From: Candidatus Omnitrophota bacterium
Lineage (GTDB): Bacteria; Omnitrophota; Gorgyraeia; B26-G9
Length of the DNA stretch: 8,348 nt
Assembly (NCBI GenBank): GCA_030630245.1
Contig: DAOVNL010000026.1
Location: 1-8,348, forward strand
Direction: 5' to 3'
In this document: positions 1 through 5,912 of the stretch, piece after piece
Layout: each line of letters opens with the position of its first letter
Numbering within the stretch: position 1 is the first letter of the stretch
The notes under the pieces: model-generated
Seen by the model: the letters and a program-made list of their open reading frames with translations, nothing else
Told to the model about the DNA's origin: nothing
Database searches by the model: none
Program-made: the position numbers and the translations under genes

Positions 1-245
1 CAAATCTATACATAATAAATATTTCTTCTCAAATAAAAAAGTTAAGAAAGAATAATGGATTAACCCAAATTGAGTTTGCTAAACGAGCAGGAGTTGGTTT
101 GCGTTTTTTAAGAGAACTTGAAAACGGTAAAATGACGGTAAGAATGGATAAGCTTATGCAGGTTTTGGATTTTTTGGGATATCATCTGGAATTAAAAAGG
201 AATGAACATCAACATATTACGAATAATGAAAAAAACGGATATTAA
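1..245 (+). CDS. hipB: XRE-family HTH antitoxin/regulator, HipB-like (5' partial)
   Basis: The reading frame is open from base 3 to a TAA at 243-245, giving 80 residues with no in-frame ATG, GTG or TTG before base 132, so the start lies left of the window. Counting from base 3, residues 10-64 form a compact HTH: a first helix (QIKKLRK, 10-16), LTQIEFAKRAGV (20-31) as helix-turn-helix, a recognition helix FLRELENGK (35-43), and a closing helix MDKLMQVLDFLGYHLEL (48-64). The GVGLRFLRELENGK type of sequence is characteristic of the HipB branch of XRE regulators that sit before hipA genes. By family knowledge it binds operators upstream of its own operon and represses it, and helps neutralise the kinase. 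Downstream hipS starts 16 bp after its stop. Family assignment is firm; the missing N-terminus should be only a few residues. The operator region is outside the window. Confidence 0.85.
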   Translation, partial: NLYIINISSQIKKLRKNNGLTQIEFAKRAGVGLRFLRELENGKMTVRMDKLMQVLDFLGYHLELKRNEHQHITNNEKNGY

Positions 246-261
246 GTAGGAAAGATTTTCT

Positions 262-585
262 ATGGATACATTAAGAAAAGCGCAAGTATTTTATAAAAAT
301 GAATTAGCAGGACATATTTCAGAGACGCAAGACGGCTATATTTTTCAATATGATCATGAATTTTTTAAAAAAAATATTCCGATTTCGATATCTTTACCTC
401 CCAGAGAAGAACCTTATCATTCAAAAGAATTATTCCCTTTCTTCAAAGGACTTCTTCCGGAAGGATGGTATTTGAATATAGTGAGTGTGACGCAAAAAGT
501 GGACAGTAAAGATTCTTTTGGTTTATTACTGGCAAGCACCAGCGGTGATACAATCGGTGCGGTTACTGTAATAAAAGCGGAATAA
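262..585 (+). CDS. hipS: HipS-like small antitoxin (stand-alone HipA N-terminal subdomain)
   Basis: This 107-residue protein matches only the N-terminal subdomain of HipA kinases. Visible family marks are the FYKNELAGHI strand start (10-19), ISISLPPRE (41-49), the FKGLLPEGW signature (61-69), a DSFGLLLAS helix (83-91) and the closing GDTIGAVTV strand (95-103). It ends with TAA at the point where full HipA proteins continue into the kinase core. In the E. coli HipBST system the equivalent small protein, HipS, is the antitoxin that binds HipT and blocks its kinase activity; a conserved Trp of HipS is reported to be important, and W69 of LPEGW is the likely counterpart here (inference). The start is supported by AGGAAAG at 248-254, 7 bp before ATG. 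It lies 16 bp after hipB and 5 bp before the kinase gene, in a different frame from it. The alternative, a mere fragment of a broken hipA, is less likely because the next gene has its own start and intact catalytic residues. Confidence 0.85.
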   Translation: MDTLRKAQVFYKNELAGHISETQDGYIFQYDHEFFKKNIPISISLPPREEPYHSKELFPFFKGLLPEGWYLNIVSVTQKVDSKDSFGLLLASTSGDTIGAVTVIKAE

Positions 586-590
586 TAAAA

Positions 591-1454
591 ATGACTGAGA
601 AATTCCTTAAAGCAATGTTTAATTCTTCTAAATGTCCGGTTATAGATTTTAACTTGGCAGATATCTCCCAAAAGGCACAAAAACTGACCGACAAACTTTC
701 CATTTCCGGTGTTCAGCCTAAGTTATCTGTTAAGCTGGGTAAGAAACAAAATATATTAATCCCTGTGGCTGAAGGCGGAGAATATATTTTAAAACCACAA
801 ACCCCTACTTTCCCAAATATCCCGGAAAATGAGCAATGTTGTATGGATATCGCCGAAAATTTAAATATAGCTATTCCGCTTCATTGTTTGATTCCTTTAA
901 AAGATAATAGCCTTGCTTATGTGGTCAAAAGATTAGACAGGGAAAAAAGCATAAAAATTCATCAGGAGGATTTTGCGCAAATTCTTGAACAAACGAATAA
1001 ATATAAAGGTTCGGTAGAGCAAATAGGCCGAAAATTAAAAGAAATATCTTCAGCGCCGGGTTACGATGCGCAATTATTTTTTGAAAGGGTCATTCTTAAC
1101 TTTATTCTCGGCAATGGCGATGCCCACTTAAAAAATTACTCCATTTCTTATAGAGATAAAGATAATATTCGCTTAACGCCCGCTTATGATATCGTATGTT
1201 CAAAGTTAGTTCTTCCCGACGAGGAAGATTCGGCCATAACTATTAATGGCAAAAAAAATAAATTAAAAATAGAAGATTTTAATAAGTTGGCTGAATACTT
1301 AAACATCCCGTTAAAAGTTCGATACGAAAAATTTGAAAATAAGTTTGATGCCATGAGGAAAATCATAGATCGCTCAAGTATTGCAAAGGGAAAGCAGCAA
1401 CAATTCCTTGAAATAATAGAAGAGAGATTAGCCTGTTTAAGGTTGCCGAAATAA
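591..1454 (+). CDS. hipT: HipT-like serine/threonine kinase toxin (HipA kinase core)
   Basis: This 287-residue HipA-family kinase lacks the N-terminal subdomain supplied by the preceding gene. The glycine-rich loop is KLSISGVQPKLS (35-46), with a Ser-Ile-Ser motif at 37-39; in HipT of E. coli O127 an SIS motif at this place carries autophosphorylation sites. Next come the ATP-binding lysine K68 in YILKPQ, a HQEDFAQIL segment (124-132), the catalytic loop LGNGDAHLKNYSI (173-185) with D177 and N182, and the metal-binding D200 in TPAYDIV. The ITINGKKNKL region (216-225) and a helical tail to 287 are typical of the HipA C-terminal domain. No key residue is missing, so it should be active. Known relatives phosphorylate aminoacyl-tRNA synthetases (HipA: GltX; HipT: TrpS), stalling translation; the target here is unknown. 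It appears shorter than E. coli HipT (about 330 residues from memory). The start has a weak GCGGAA about 8 bp upstream, and coupling to hipS is likely. Confidence 0.88.
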   Translation: MTEKFLKAMFNSSKCPVIDFNLADISQKAQKLTDKLSISGVQPKLSVKLGKKQNILIPVAEGGEYILKPQTPTFPNIPENEQCCMDIAENLNIAIPLHCLIPLKDNSLAYVVKRLDREKSIKIHQEDFAQILEQTNKYKGSVEQIGRKLKEISSAPGYDAQLFFERVILNFILGNGDAHLKNYSISYRDKDNIRLTPAYDIVCSKLVLPDEEDSAITINGKKNKLKIEDFNKLAEYLNIPLKVRYEKFENKFDAMRKIIDRSSIAKGKQQQFLEIIEERLACLRLPK

Positions 1455-1495
1455 GGAAAAAATACGATTTAAAAATGCATCTGTAATGTCCCGCT

Positions 1496-1660
1496 TATCA
1501 AGGCATATTCCACCAAATTTCTTCTCGACGAAAAACCTGGGGTGAATTTTACCTTTTTGCTCCCCTCAATTTCTGCTCTCAGTTGAAAGCTTTGGGGTAA
1601 AATACTTTTCTTTGCTTATTTTCTCCGTCGACAAATTTACAAGGGAAATGCCTCAATATG
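1496..1660. repeat. Large degenerate inverted repeat (possible MITE remnant or long hairpin)
   Basis: The left arm read in reverse complement resembles the right arm over about 70 bp. Matched blocks, in mirrored order, are AGGCAT (1501-1506) with ATGCCT (1648-1653), AAATTT (1515-1520) with AAATTT (1633-1638), TCGACG (1525-1530) with CGTCGA (1626-1631), and ATTTTACC (about 1545-1553) with GGTAAAAT (1596-1603). The centre folds as TCAA-CTG / CAG-TTGA around a CTCT loop (1566-1586). Spacings between blocks are similar but not identical in the two arms, and many positions differ, so this is an old or imperfect palindrome. No clear target-site duplication was seen. It may be a miniature mobile-element remnant or a transcribed hairpin. 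Confidence 0.5.
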
Positions 1661-1669
1661 TGATTTATA

Positions 1670-1699
1670 TTGGAAAAAATAGGCTTTTAGTGATACAAT
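1670..1699 (+). promoter_or_regulatory. Sigma70-type promoter candidate with extended -10
   Basis: TTGGAA (1670-1675) as -35, an 18-bp spacer, then TGATACAAT (1691-1699), which contains an extended TG element and a -10 TACAAT differing from consensus at one position. Transcription would begin near 1706, about 58 bases before the amidase start. It is the only clear promoter candidate ahead of the operon that begins at 1764. A second TATACT at 1734-1739 lacks a matching -35. Confidence 0.5.
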
Positions 1700-1763
1700 G
1701 CTTAAGATATAGATACCCGCAAACAAGCGTTATTATACTAAATTTTAGGTTTAAACTTATCCT

Positions 1764-2870
1764 ATGCTGGTAAAAAAACAATATAATTACTGCATTCTTC
1801 TGATTATTTCTTTATTCTTATGCGGCCTGACTGCAAGTGGGTGTTCGCGTACAGGTTCTGTATCTGTTGATAGGAGAATGAGCCGGTCTTTTGTGAGACT
1901 GGACAGAAAACAGTATGTTCCTTTAATAGTTGTTTGTAAGCAGTATGATTTAAGCTGGCATTGGGATGGATTTTCAAAAATTATTACGGTAAAAAATCTT
2001 AAGTCAAACGCGAAATTATTTCCCGGCAGCGGGCTTATCTTATTTAATAATGAAGTGTTTGATTTAAAATCGCGGGTAAGGATCCACCGAGGACAGATCA
2101 TGGTCCCGCAATCTTTTCTGCGTTTATTCACAAAAAAAGAACCTCCTTTAAAGCTGAGGAGGAAAAGCGTTTTTAGTATAAGAAAAATTGTTATTGATGC
2201 CGGGCATGGAGGCAAGGATCCCGGGGCAATCGGCAAAAAGGGAATACAGGAAAAAGATATTGCCTTGGATATATCGCTTCGTTTGAAAAAGGAGCTTACA
2301 AAACAAGGCATTGATGTAATTCTAACAAGAGATACGGATATATTTCATCCTCTTAAAAAGCGTAGTGAAATTGCTAATAAAGAGAAAGCTGATTTTTTTA
2401 TTTCTGTTCATGCTAATGCTGCTCATACTTCATCGGCAAACGGCTTTGAAGCATTTTATTTATCAACAGATTATGATGATTTTTCAAAGGCGGTACAAAT
2501 AAGGGAAAATGCTGTAATCAAGTTTGAAGAAAATGCCGGGTATGAGTACTCTGATGATCTTAACGCGACACTTTGGGATATGATCTTATCTGAAAACAGA
2601 ATAGAGTCCATAGAAATGGCGAATTCTATTTCAGATGAATTAAAAAGAGCTTTAAAGTTAAATACACGCTATATCAGAGGCGCGAGATTTCGTGTTTTAA
2701 AAGGCGCGAACATGCCGGCTGTATTGCTTGAGATGGGATATCTGACAAATAAAAATGAGGCAATGCGCCTTAACAACGCGTATTACAGACAAATGTTAGC
2801 GGAGGCTGTCGCGACGGGTATAATACGCTACAAAAAACTGTTTGAATCAAGTGACGGGTTTAGCAAATGA
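1764..2870 (+). CDS. N-acetylmuramoyl-L-alanine amidase, lipoprotein (Amidase_3)
   Basis: This 368-residue zinc amidase cleaves the bond between N-acetylmuramic acid and L-alanine in peptidoglycan. Residues 1-26 form a lipoprotein signal peptide: KK at 4-5, a hydrophobic run 10-23, and a lipobox-like TASGC with the lipidated Cys at 27 (A rather than L at -3 is tolerable but not ideal). Residues about 45-122 resemble the copper-amine-oxidase N-terminal-like domain common in cell-wall amidases (YVPL near 51, MVPQSFL near 113). The catalytic domain spans 140-360: VIDAGHGGKDPGA (143-155) with H148, E163 in GIQEKD, H216 in SVHAN, and the catalytic E323 in LLEMGYLTN. Residues about 244-283 are the helical insert often seen before the ES..MA helix. 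The Shine-Dalgarno site before 1764 is poor (AGG about 15 bp upstream). The gene overlaps murI by 4 bp. Which amidase paralogue it matches (AmiA/B/C, CwlD) cannot be told. Confidence 0.92.
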   Translation: MLVKKQYNYCILLIISLFLCGLTASGCSRTGSVSVDRRMSRSFVRLDRKQYVPLIVVCKQYDLSWHWDGFSKIITVKNLKSNAKLFPGSGLILFNNEVFDLKSRVRIHRGQIMVPQSFLRLFTKKEPPLKLRRKSVFSIRKIVIDAGHGGKDPGAIGKKGIQEKDIALDISLRLKKELTKQGIDVILTRDTDIFHPLKKRSEIANKEKADFFISVHANAAHTSSANGFEAFYLSTDYDDFSKAVQIRENAVIKFEENAGYEYSDDLNATLWDMILSENRIESIEMANSISDELKRALKLNTRYIRGARFRVLKGANMPAVLLEMGYLTNKNEAMRLNNAYYRQMLAEAVATGIIRYKKLFESSDGFSK

Positions 2871-3676
2871 GCGATTCAAGGCCGATAGGGATTTTTGACT
2901 CTGGGTTCGGAGGTTTAACCGCGGTAAAAGAAGTAATACGCGCTTTGCCTGAGGAGCGGATAGTTTATTTCGGAGATACGGCACGTGTTCCTTACGGGCC
3001 TAAATCCCGGGAAACGGTAATTCGTTTTTCCATAGAAAATATTCTTTTTTTGCTTAAATACAAAGTAAAGCTGATCATTATTGCCTGTAATACCGCCTCG
3101 AGTGTGGCCCTTTCTATTGTTGAGAAGGACTTCAAAGTTCCGATTATCGGTGTGATTTCACCTGGAGTTTGTGAAGCCGCGCGTGTTACAAAAAACAAAA
3201 AAATCGGGGTCATCGGCACAAGAACAACAATTAACAGCGGAACATATGAAAAAATGATAAAGCAAAAAAGCCCGGAGGCAAGAGTTTATAGCGCGGAATG
3301 TCCGTTATTTGTTCCGCTGGTTGAAGTTGGGTGGCTCAATACACAGATAACAAAACAGGTTGCCAGGCTTTATCTGCTGCCGCTCAAACGCAAAAAAATC
3401 GACACGATCGTTCTTGGCTGCACGCATTATCCCTTGCTTAAGCCGGTTATAAAAGAAACATTAGGCCGGGGGGTAACTCTGGTTGACTCAGCCAGACAGG
3501 TTGCCCGGCAGGCAAAAGAAATTCTTATCCGGCAAAAGCTTCTTGCCCCTAAGAAAAACAGGAGTAAGAGGAATCTACAGTTTTATGTTAGTGATGAGCC
3601 GGATAATTTTGCCAAATTGGGAAAAAGATTTCTTGGCTTTGCATTAAAAAACGTGAGGAAGGTGTCTAATGTTTGA
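2867..3676 (+). CDS. murI: Glutamate racemase
   Basis: MurI converts L-glutamate to D-glutamate, the second residue of the peptidoglycan stem peptide, using two cysteines and no cofactor. The 269-residue length is normal. Motifs in order are IGIFDSGFGGLTA (7-19), YFGDTARVPYGPKS (34-47), IIACNTASS with catalytic C74, PIIGVISPG (92-100), IGVIGTRTTINSGTY (113-127), ECPLFVPLVEVG (144-155) and VLGCTHYPLL with catalytic C185 and H187, then LVDSA. All are intact. The start ATG overlaps the amidase stop as ATGA, indicating translational coupling, and the end overlaps queD by 8 bp. Placement with a peptidoglycan amidase gives a small cell-wall pair at the head of the operon. In Bacillus, murI/racE also lies near rph; here the que and fum genes stand between them. 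Confidence 0.97.
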   Translation: MSDSRPIGIFDSGFGGLTAVKEVIRALPEERIVYFGDTARVPYGPKSRETVIRFSIENILFLLKYKVKLIIIACNTASSVALSIVEKDFKVPIIGVISPGVCEAARVTKNKKIGVIGTRTTINSGTYEKMIKQKSPEARVYSAECPLFVPLVEVGWLNTQITKQVARLYLLPLKRKKIDTIVLGCTHYPLLKPVIKETLGRGVTLVDSARQVARQAKEILIRQKLLAPKKNRSKRNLQFYVSDEPDNFAKLGKRFLGFALKNVRKVSNV

Positions 3677-4037
3677 GATTAGTGTGATGATGGATTTTAG
3701 CGCCGCGCATAACCTGCGGGATTATAAAGGCAAATGCGAAAAACTGCACGGGCATAACTGGCAGGTAGAGGTAGTTTTGGCAGCCGAGGCCCTGGATAAA
3801 GGGGCAATGATAATGGATTTTACGCTTCTAAAGAAGAAGCTTAAACAGATATTAAAATACTTTGACCATTCTTATCTCAACGAGTCGGATTATTTCAGGA
3901 AAAACAATCCGACTTCGGAAAATATCGCGAAGTTTATATTTGAAAGGATGGCAAAACAAGTAAAACGTTATAAATGCAAAGTGGCAAGAGTAAATGTTTG
4001 GGAAACACCGCGGAGCAAGGCTGTATATTATGAATAG
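3669..4037 (+). CDS. queD: 6-carboxy-5,6,7,8-tetrahydropterin synthase QueD
   Basis: QueD turns 7,8-dihydroneopterin triphosphate into 6-carboxytetrahydropterin, the first dedicated step to 7-deazaguanines (queuosine). The protein is 122 residues, normal for the 6-pyruvoyl-tetrahydropterin synthase fold. Zinc ligands H14 (FSAAHN), H27 and H29 (LHGHNW) are present, with the catalytic Cys C23 in KCEKLHGH, MDF at 49-51, the D66-H67 pair in YFDHSYLNE, PTSEN at 81-85, and the pterin-anchoring Glu E112 in WETPRS. The CxxxHGH spacing is that of QueD rather than of eukaryotic PTPS (family knowledge). A strong GAGGAAGG at 3655-3662 inside the end of murI precedes ATG by 6 bp. Being followed by queC, queE and queF makes the QueD role, rather than a folate or biopterin role, very likely. 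Confidence 0.95.
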   Translation: MFEISVMMDFSAAHNLRDYKGKCEKLHGHNWQVEVVLAAEALDKGAMIMDFTLLKKKLKQILKYFDHSYLNESDYFRKNNPTSENIAKFIFERMAKQVKRYKCKVARVNVWETPRSKAVYYE

Positions 4038-4776
4038 CAAGTTATACCCTCATACCCTTACGGGCACAAGCGGGCACAAGCAAGGAAAAAGTAAAAAGGT
4101 AAAAGTGAACCCGCCTAAGATTAAGCGGGCTGTAGTGTTATTATCAGGGGGGCTGGATTCAGCAGCTACTCTTTTTTACGCGAAAAGTAAAGGGTTTAAG
4201 ACATATAGTCTTACCTTTGATTACGGGCAAAGGCACAAAAAAGAAATCAACCTGGCGGCAAAATTAGCCCGAAGAGCCGCAAGTCACTGGCAATTGGTGG
4301 CGATCGAATTGCCATGGAAAGGCTCCTCATTGCTTGATAAAAAACTTAAGCTGCCTGAAAACAGGAAAATCGGCGCCGGAATTCCTTCTACGTATGTTCC
4401 CGGCAGGAATATAATTTTTTTAAGTTTTGCCGCCTCGTATGCTGAAAGTATTAAAGCAGACGCAATCTTTATTGGAGCAAATATTATAGATTATTCCGGA
4501 TACCCGGATTGCCGGGAAGATTTTTTAAAAAGTATTCAGCAAAGCATAAATAAAGGCACAAAGCGGGGTGTTGAAAATAAGAAAGTCAGGATTTACGCTC
4601 CTTTACTTAAGAAAAACAAAAAGCAGATTGTGCAGCTGGCAAAGCGTTTAAATGTGCCTTTGGAACTGACCTGGTCTTGTTATAAGGGGGCAAAAAAACC
4701 CTGCGGGGTATGTGACAGCTGTAAATTACGCAAGCAGGGATTTGATGAGGCAAAAGTAATAGATCCTATCTTATGA
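4030..4776 (+). CDS. queC: 7-cyano-7-deazaguanine (preQ0) synthase QueC
   Basis: QueC makes preQ0 from 7-carboxy-7-deazaguanine, ammonia and ATP. Numbered from 4030 (248 residues), the ATP PP-loop is LLSGGLDSAA (37-46), followed by the DYGQRHKKE segment, PGRN near the middle, and a four-cysteine zinc site C217, C225, C228, C231 (CYKG...CGVCDSC). The frame is open back to ATG 3994 inside queD, but that is unlikely to be used. ATG 4030 has GGAG/AAGG at 4012-4020 and overlaps the queD stop by 8 bp. GTG 4105 has AAGG immediately upstream with a 5-bp spacer and would begin seven residues before the conserved KRAVVLLSGG, nearer to the usual QueC N-terminus. The 25 extra residues from 4030 are lysine-rich, look unconserved and contain short repeats, so the start is uncertain. 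The end overlaps queE as ATGA. Confidence 0.93.
   Translation: MNSKLYPHTLTGTSGHKQGKSKKVKVNPPKIKRAVVLLSGGLDSAATLFYAKSKGFKTYSLTFDYGQRHKKEINLAAKLARRAASHWQLVAIELPWKGSSLLDKKLKLPENRKIGAGIPSTYVPGRNIIFLSFAASYAESIKADAIFIGANIIDYSGYPDCREDFLKSIQQSINKGTKRGVENKKVRIYAPLLKKNKKQIVQLAKRLNVPLELTWSCYKGAKKPCGVCDSCKLRKQGFDEAKVIDPIL
4061..4080 (+). repeat. 10-bp perfect tandem duplication at the queD-queC junction
   Basis: CGGGCACAAG occurs twice in direct succession (4061-4070 and 4071-4080). Just before it, ATACCCT occurs at 4044-4050 and 4052-4058. Both lie in the stretch that would encode the poorly conserved N-terminal extension of QueC. They look like slippage products in a linker rather than conserved coding sequence. 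Confidence 0.75.
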
Positions 4777-5453
4777 AAACAGCTAAAATAACAGAGGTTT
4801 TCTTTAGTTTACAGGGGGAAGGCCCTTATGTGGGGACAGGCCATGTTTTTGTGCGTTTTGCGGACTGCAACATAAAATGCCGTTATTGCGATACTCAAAA
4901 ACAGCGGTATAAAGAGTATGATGTTAATGCCCTTATTCTTGAAGTTAAGGGTTTGTTAAGAAAGCATAACTCTAAGTATTTAAGCTTAACAGGGGGAGAA
5001 CCCCTATTACAGGCTGAATTTATTTTTGATTTTTTGAAAAAAGCGCGTTTTAAAAAGACTTTTGTCTATCTTGAAACAAATGGTATACTATATGACAATT
5101 TCCGTATGGTTTTGGGCCTTACGGATGTGGTTTCAGTAGACATAAAGCTTCCCAGCGCCACAAAGACAAAGGCATTCTGGCCTGAACACAGGGAATTCCT
5201 GAAGTTATGTAAAGGGAAAAAGGTTTTTGCCAAAGCTGTAATTACCGTTTCTACCGTAAACGAGGATATTAGAAAACTGGTAAGGCTTCTCAAGGAAGCG
5301 GATAAAACAATACCTTTGATAATACAGCCGGATTCTAAGGGGATCTCGCGAAAACTAGTAAATAAAGCCATGAGATTTCAGGAATACGCGCTTCAATATT
5401 TGCCGGATGTAAGAGTTATTCCGCAGGTGCATAAGTTTCTTAATATAAGATAG
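4773..5453 (+). CDS. queE: 7-carboxy-7-deazaguanine synthase QueE (radical SAM)
   Basis: QueE is a radical SAM enzyme that contracts 6-carboxytetrahydropterin to 7-carboxy-7-deazaguanine. The 226-residue protein opens with ITEVFFSLQGEGPYVG (6-21), the QueE N-terminal signature, then the [4Fe-4S]-binding cysteines C32, C36 and C39 in ADCNIKCRYCD, a canonical CxxxCxxC. The SAM-contacting LSLTGGEPLLQ lies at 70-80 (GGE 74-76), YLETNG near 98-103, SVDIKLPS near 121-128, and the closing PQVHKFLNI. It starts within the queC stop (ATGA), so it is probably translated by coupling; no strong ribosome site is seen. A 39-bp gap separates it from the queF start. Oxygen-labile cluster chemistry fits a low-oxygen lifestyle but does not prove it. 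Confidence 0.95.
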   Translation: MKTAKITEVFFSLQGEGPYVGTGHVFVRFADCNIKCRYCDTQKQRYKEYDVNALILEVKGLLRKHNSKYLSLTGGEPLLQAEFIFDFLKKARFKKTFVYLETNGILYDNFRMVLGLTDVVSVDIKLPSATKTKAFWPEHREFLKLCKGKKVFAKAVITVSTVNEDIRKLVRLLKEADKTIPLIIQPDSKGISRKLVNKAMRFQEYALQYLPDVRVIPQVHKFLNIR

Positions 5454-5477
5454 CAGTGTTACCGATTGAAAATTGTT

Positions 5478-5485
5478 GGAAAGGG
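5478..5485 (+). promoter_or_regulatory. Ribosome binding site that sets the queF start
   Basis: GGAAAGGG lies 7 bp before ATG 5493. The frame could extend back to TTG 5466, but that start has no purine-rich site and would add nine unconserved residues. The ATG start is therefore preferred. Confidence 0.75.
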
Positions 5486-5492
5486 TAAATTA

Positions 5493-5912
5493 ATGAAAAA
5501 AGCTAAGAAAAAATTAACAAATAGTTCTTATGAGAATTTACAAAAAGATATACGTAAACTTAAATTCCCCGGTATAGAGGTATGGGAAAATATGTACGCG
5601 GACAAGGATTATTGGGTACAAATGGAGGTGCCTGAGTTCACATGTATTTGCCCAAAGACAGGACTTCCTGATTTCGCGACATTTACAATCAGCTACAGGC
5701 CCAGGAAGTATTGCCTTGAGCTGAAATCCTTTAAATATTATATCAACGCGTACCGGGATGTCGGCATATTTCACGAACATGTCGTAAATAAGATACTTGA
5801 GGACCTGGTAAAGACATGTTCCCCGAAGCAGATGGTTGTGGAAGGAGAATTTAATTTAAGAGGCGGCATCAAAACAAGCGTAAGCGCCGAGTACAGAAAA
5901 AATAAAAAATGA
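5493..5912 (+). CDS. queF: NADPH-dependent 7-cyano-7-deazaguanine reductase QueF
   Basis: QueF reduces the nitrile of preQ0 to the amine of preQ1 using two NADPH. From ATG 5493 the protein is 139 residues, the size of the short, single-module (YkvM-type) QueF with a T-fold. The catalytic Cys C53 and Asp D60 lie in FTCICPKTGLPDFAT (49-63). The QueF signature LELKSFKYY follows near 80-88, then the FHEHVVNKI helix and a closing GEFNLRGGI segment. The QueF signature separates it from the related GTP cyclohydrolase FolE. It completes the conversion to preQ1 begun by QueD, QueE and QueC just upstream. It ends in an ATGA overlap with the fumarase alpha gene, placing que and fum genes on one transcript. 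The product would be inserted into tRNA by Tgt, which is not in the window. Confidence 0.95.
   Translation: MKKAKKKLTNSSYENLQKDIRKLKFPGIEVWENMYADKDYWVQMEVPEFTCICPKTGLPDFATFTISYRPRKYCLELKSFKYYINAYRDVGIFHEHVVNKILEDLVKTCSPKQMVVEGEFNLRGGIKTSVSAEYRKNKK

Larger units (their letters stand above)
1455..1763. other. 309-bp gene-free interval between the hip module and the long operon
   Basis: No credible coding sequence is seen on either strand. The left half holds a large imperfect inverted repeat (about 1496-1660). The right part is AT-rich and holds a promoter candidate (1670-1699) for the operon starting at 1764. No classic strong GC-rich stem followed by a T-run was found after the hipT stop; the inverted repeat itself may act to end or separate transcripts (inference). 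No tRNA or riboswitch pattern was recognised. Confidence 0.7.

Noticed and set aside
417..680. Minus-strand open frame of 87 codons across the hipS/hipT junction
   Set aside because: It lies fully under two recognised plus-strand genes, shows no family motif and has no convincing start site. The other minus-strand frames at 1184-1366, 1787-2311, 2992-3219, 3852-4040, 5066-5371, 5538-5780, 5869-6186, 6083-6292, 6460-6675 and 7352-7555 are shadows for the same reason.
262..1454. The split HipA N-domain and kinase as one hipA gene broken by a frameshift or sequencing error
   Set aside because: The small gene ends in tandem TAA codons after a complete subdomain, the kinase has its own ATG with a purine-rich site, and both carry intact signatures. 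The same split is known as HipBST.
1455..1640. Minus-strand reading frame in the gene-free interval, ending near 1475
   Set aside because: A short stretch reads open in reverse, but there is no start codon with a ribosome site and the sequence is part of an inverted repeat. Coding is not supported.
4038..4104. Possible preQ1 riboswitch before queC
   Set aside because: I could not find the compact pseudoknot pattern (C-rich loop with A-rich tail pairing) of preQ1 classes; the segment is made of short direct repeats and a lysine-coding A-rich run.
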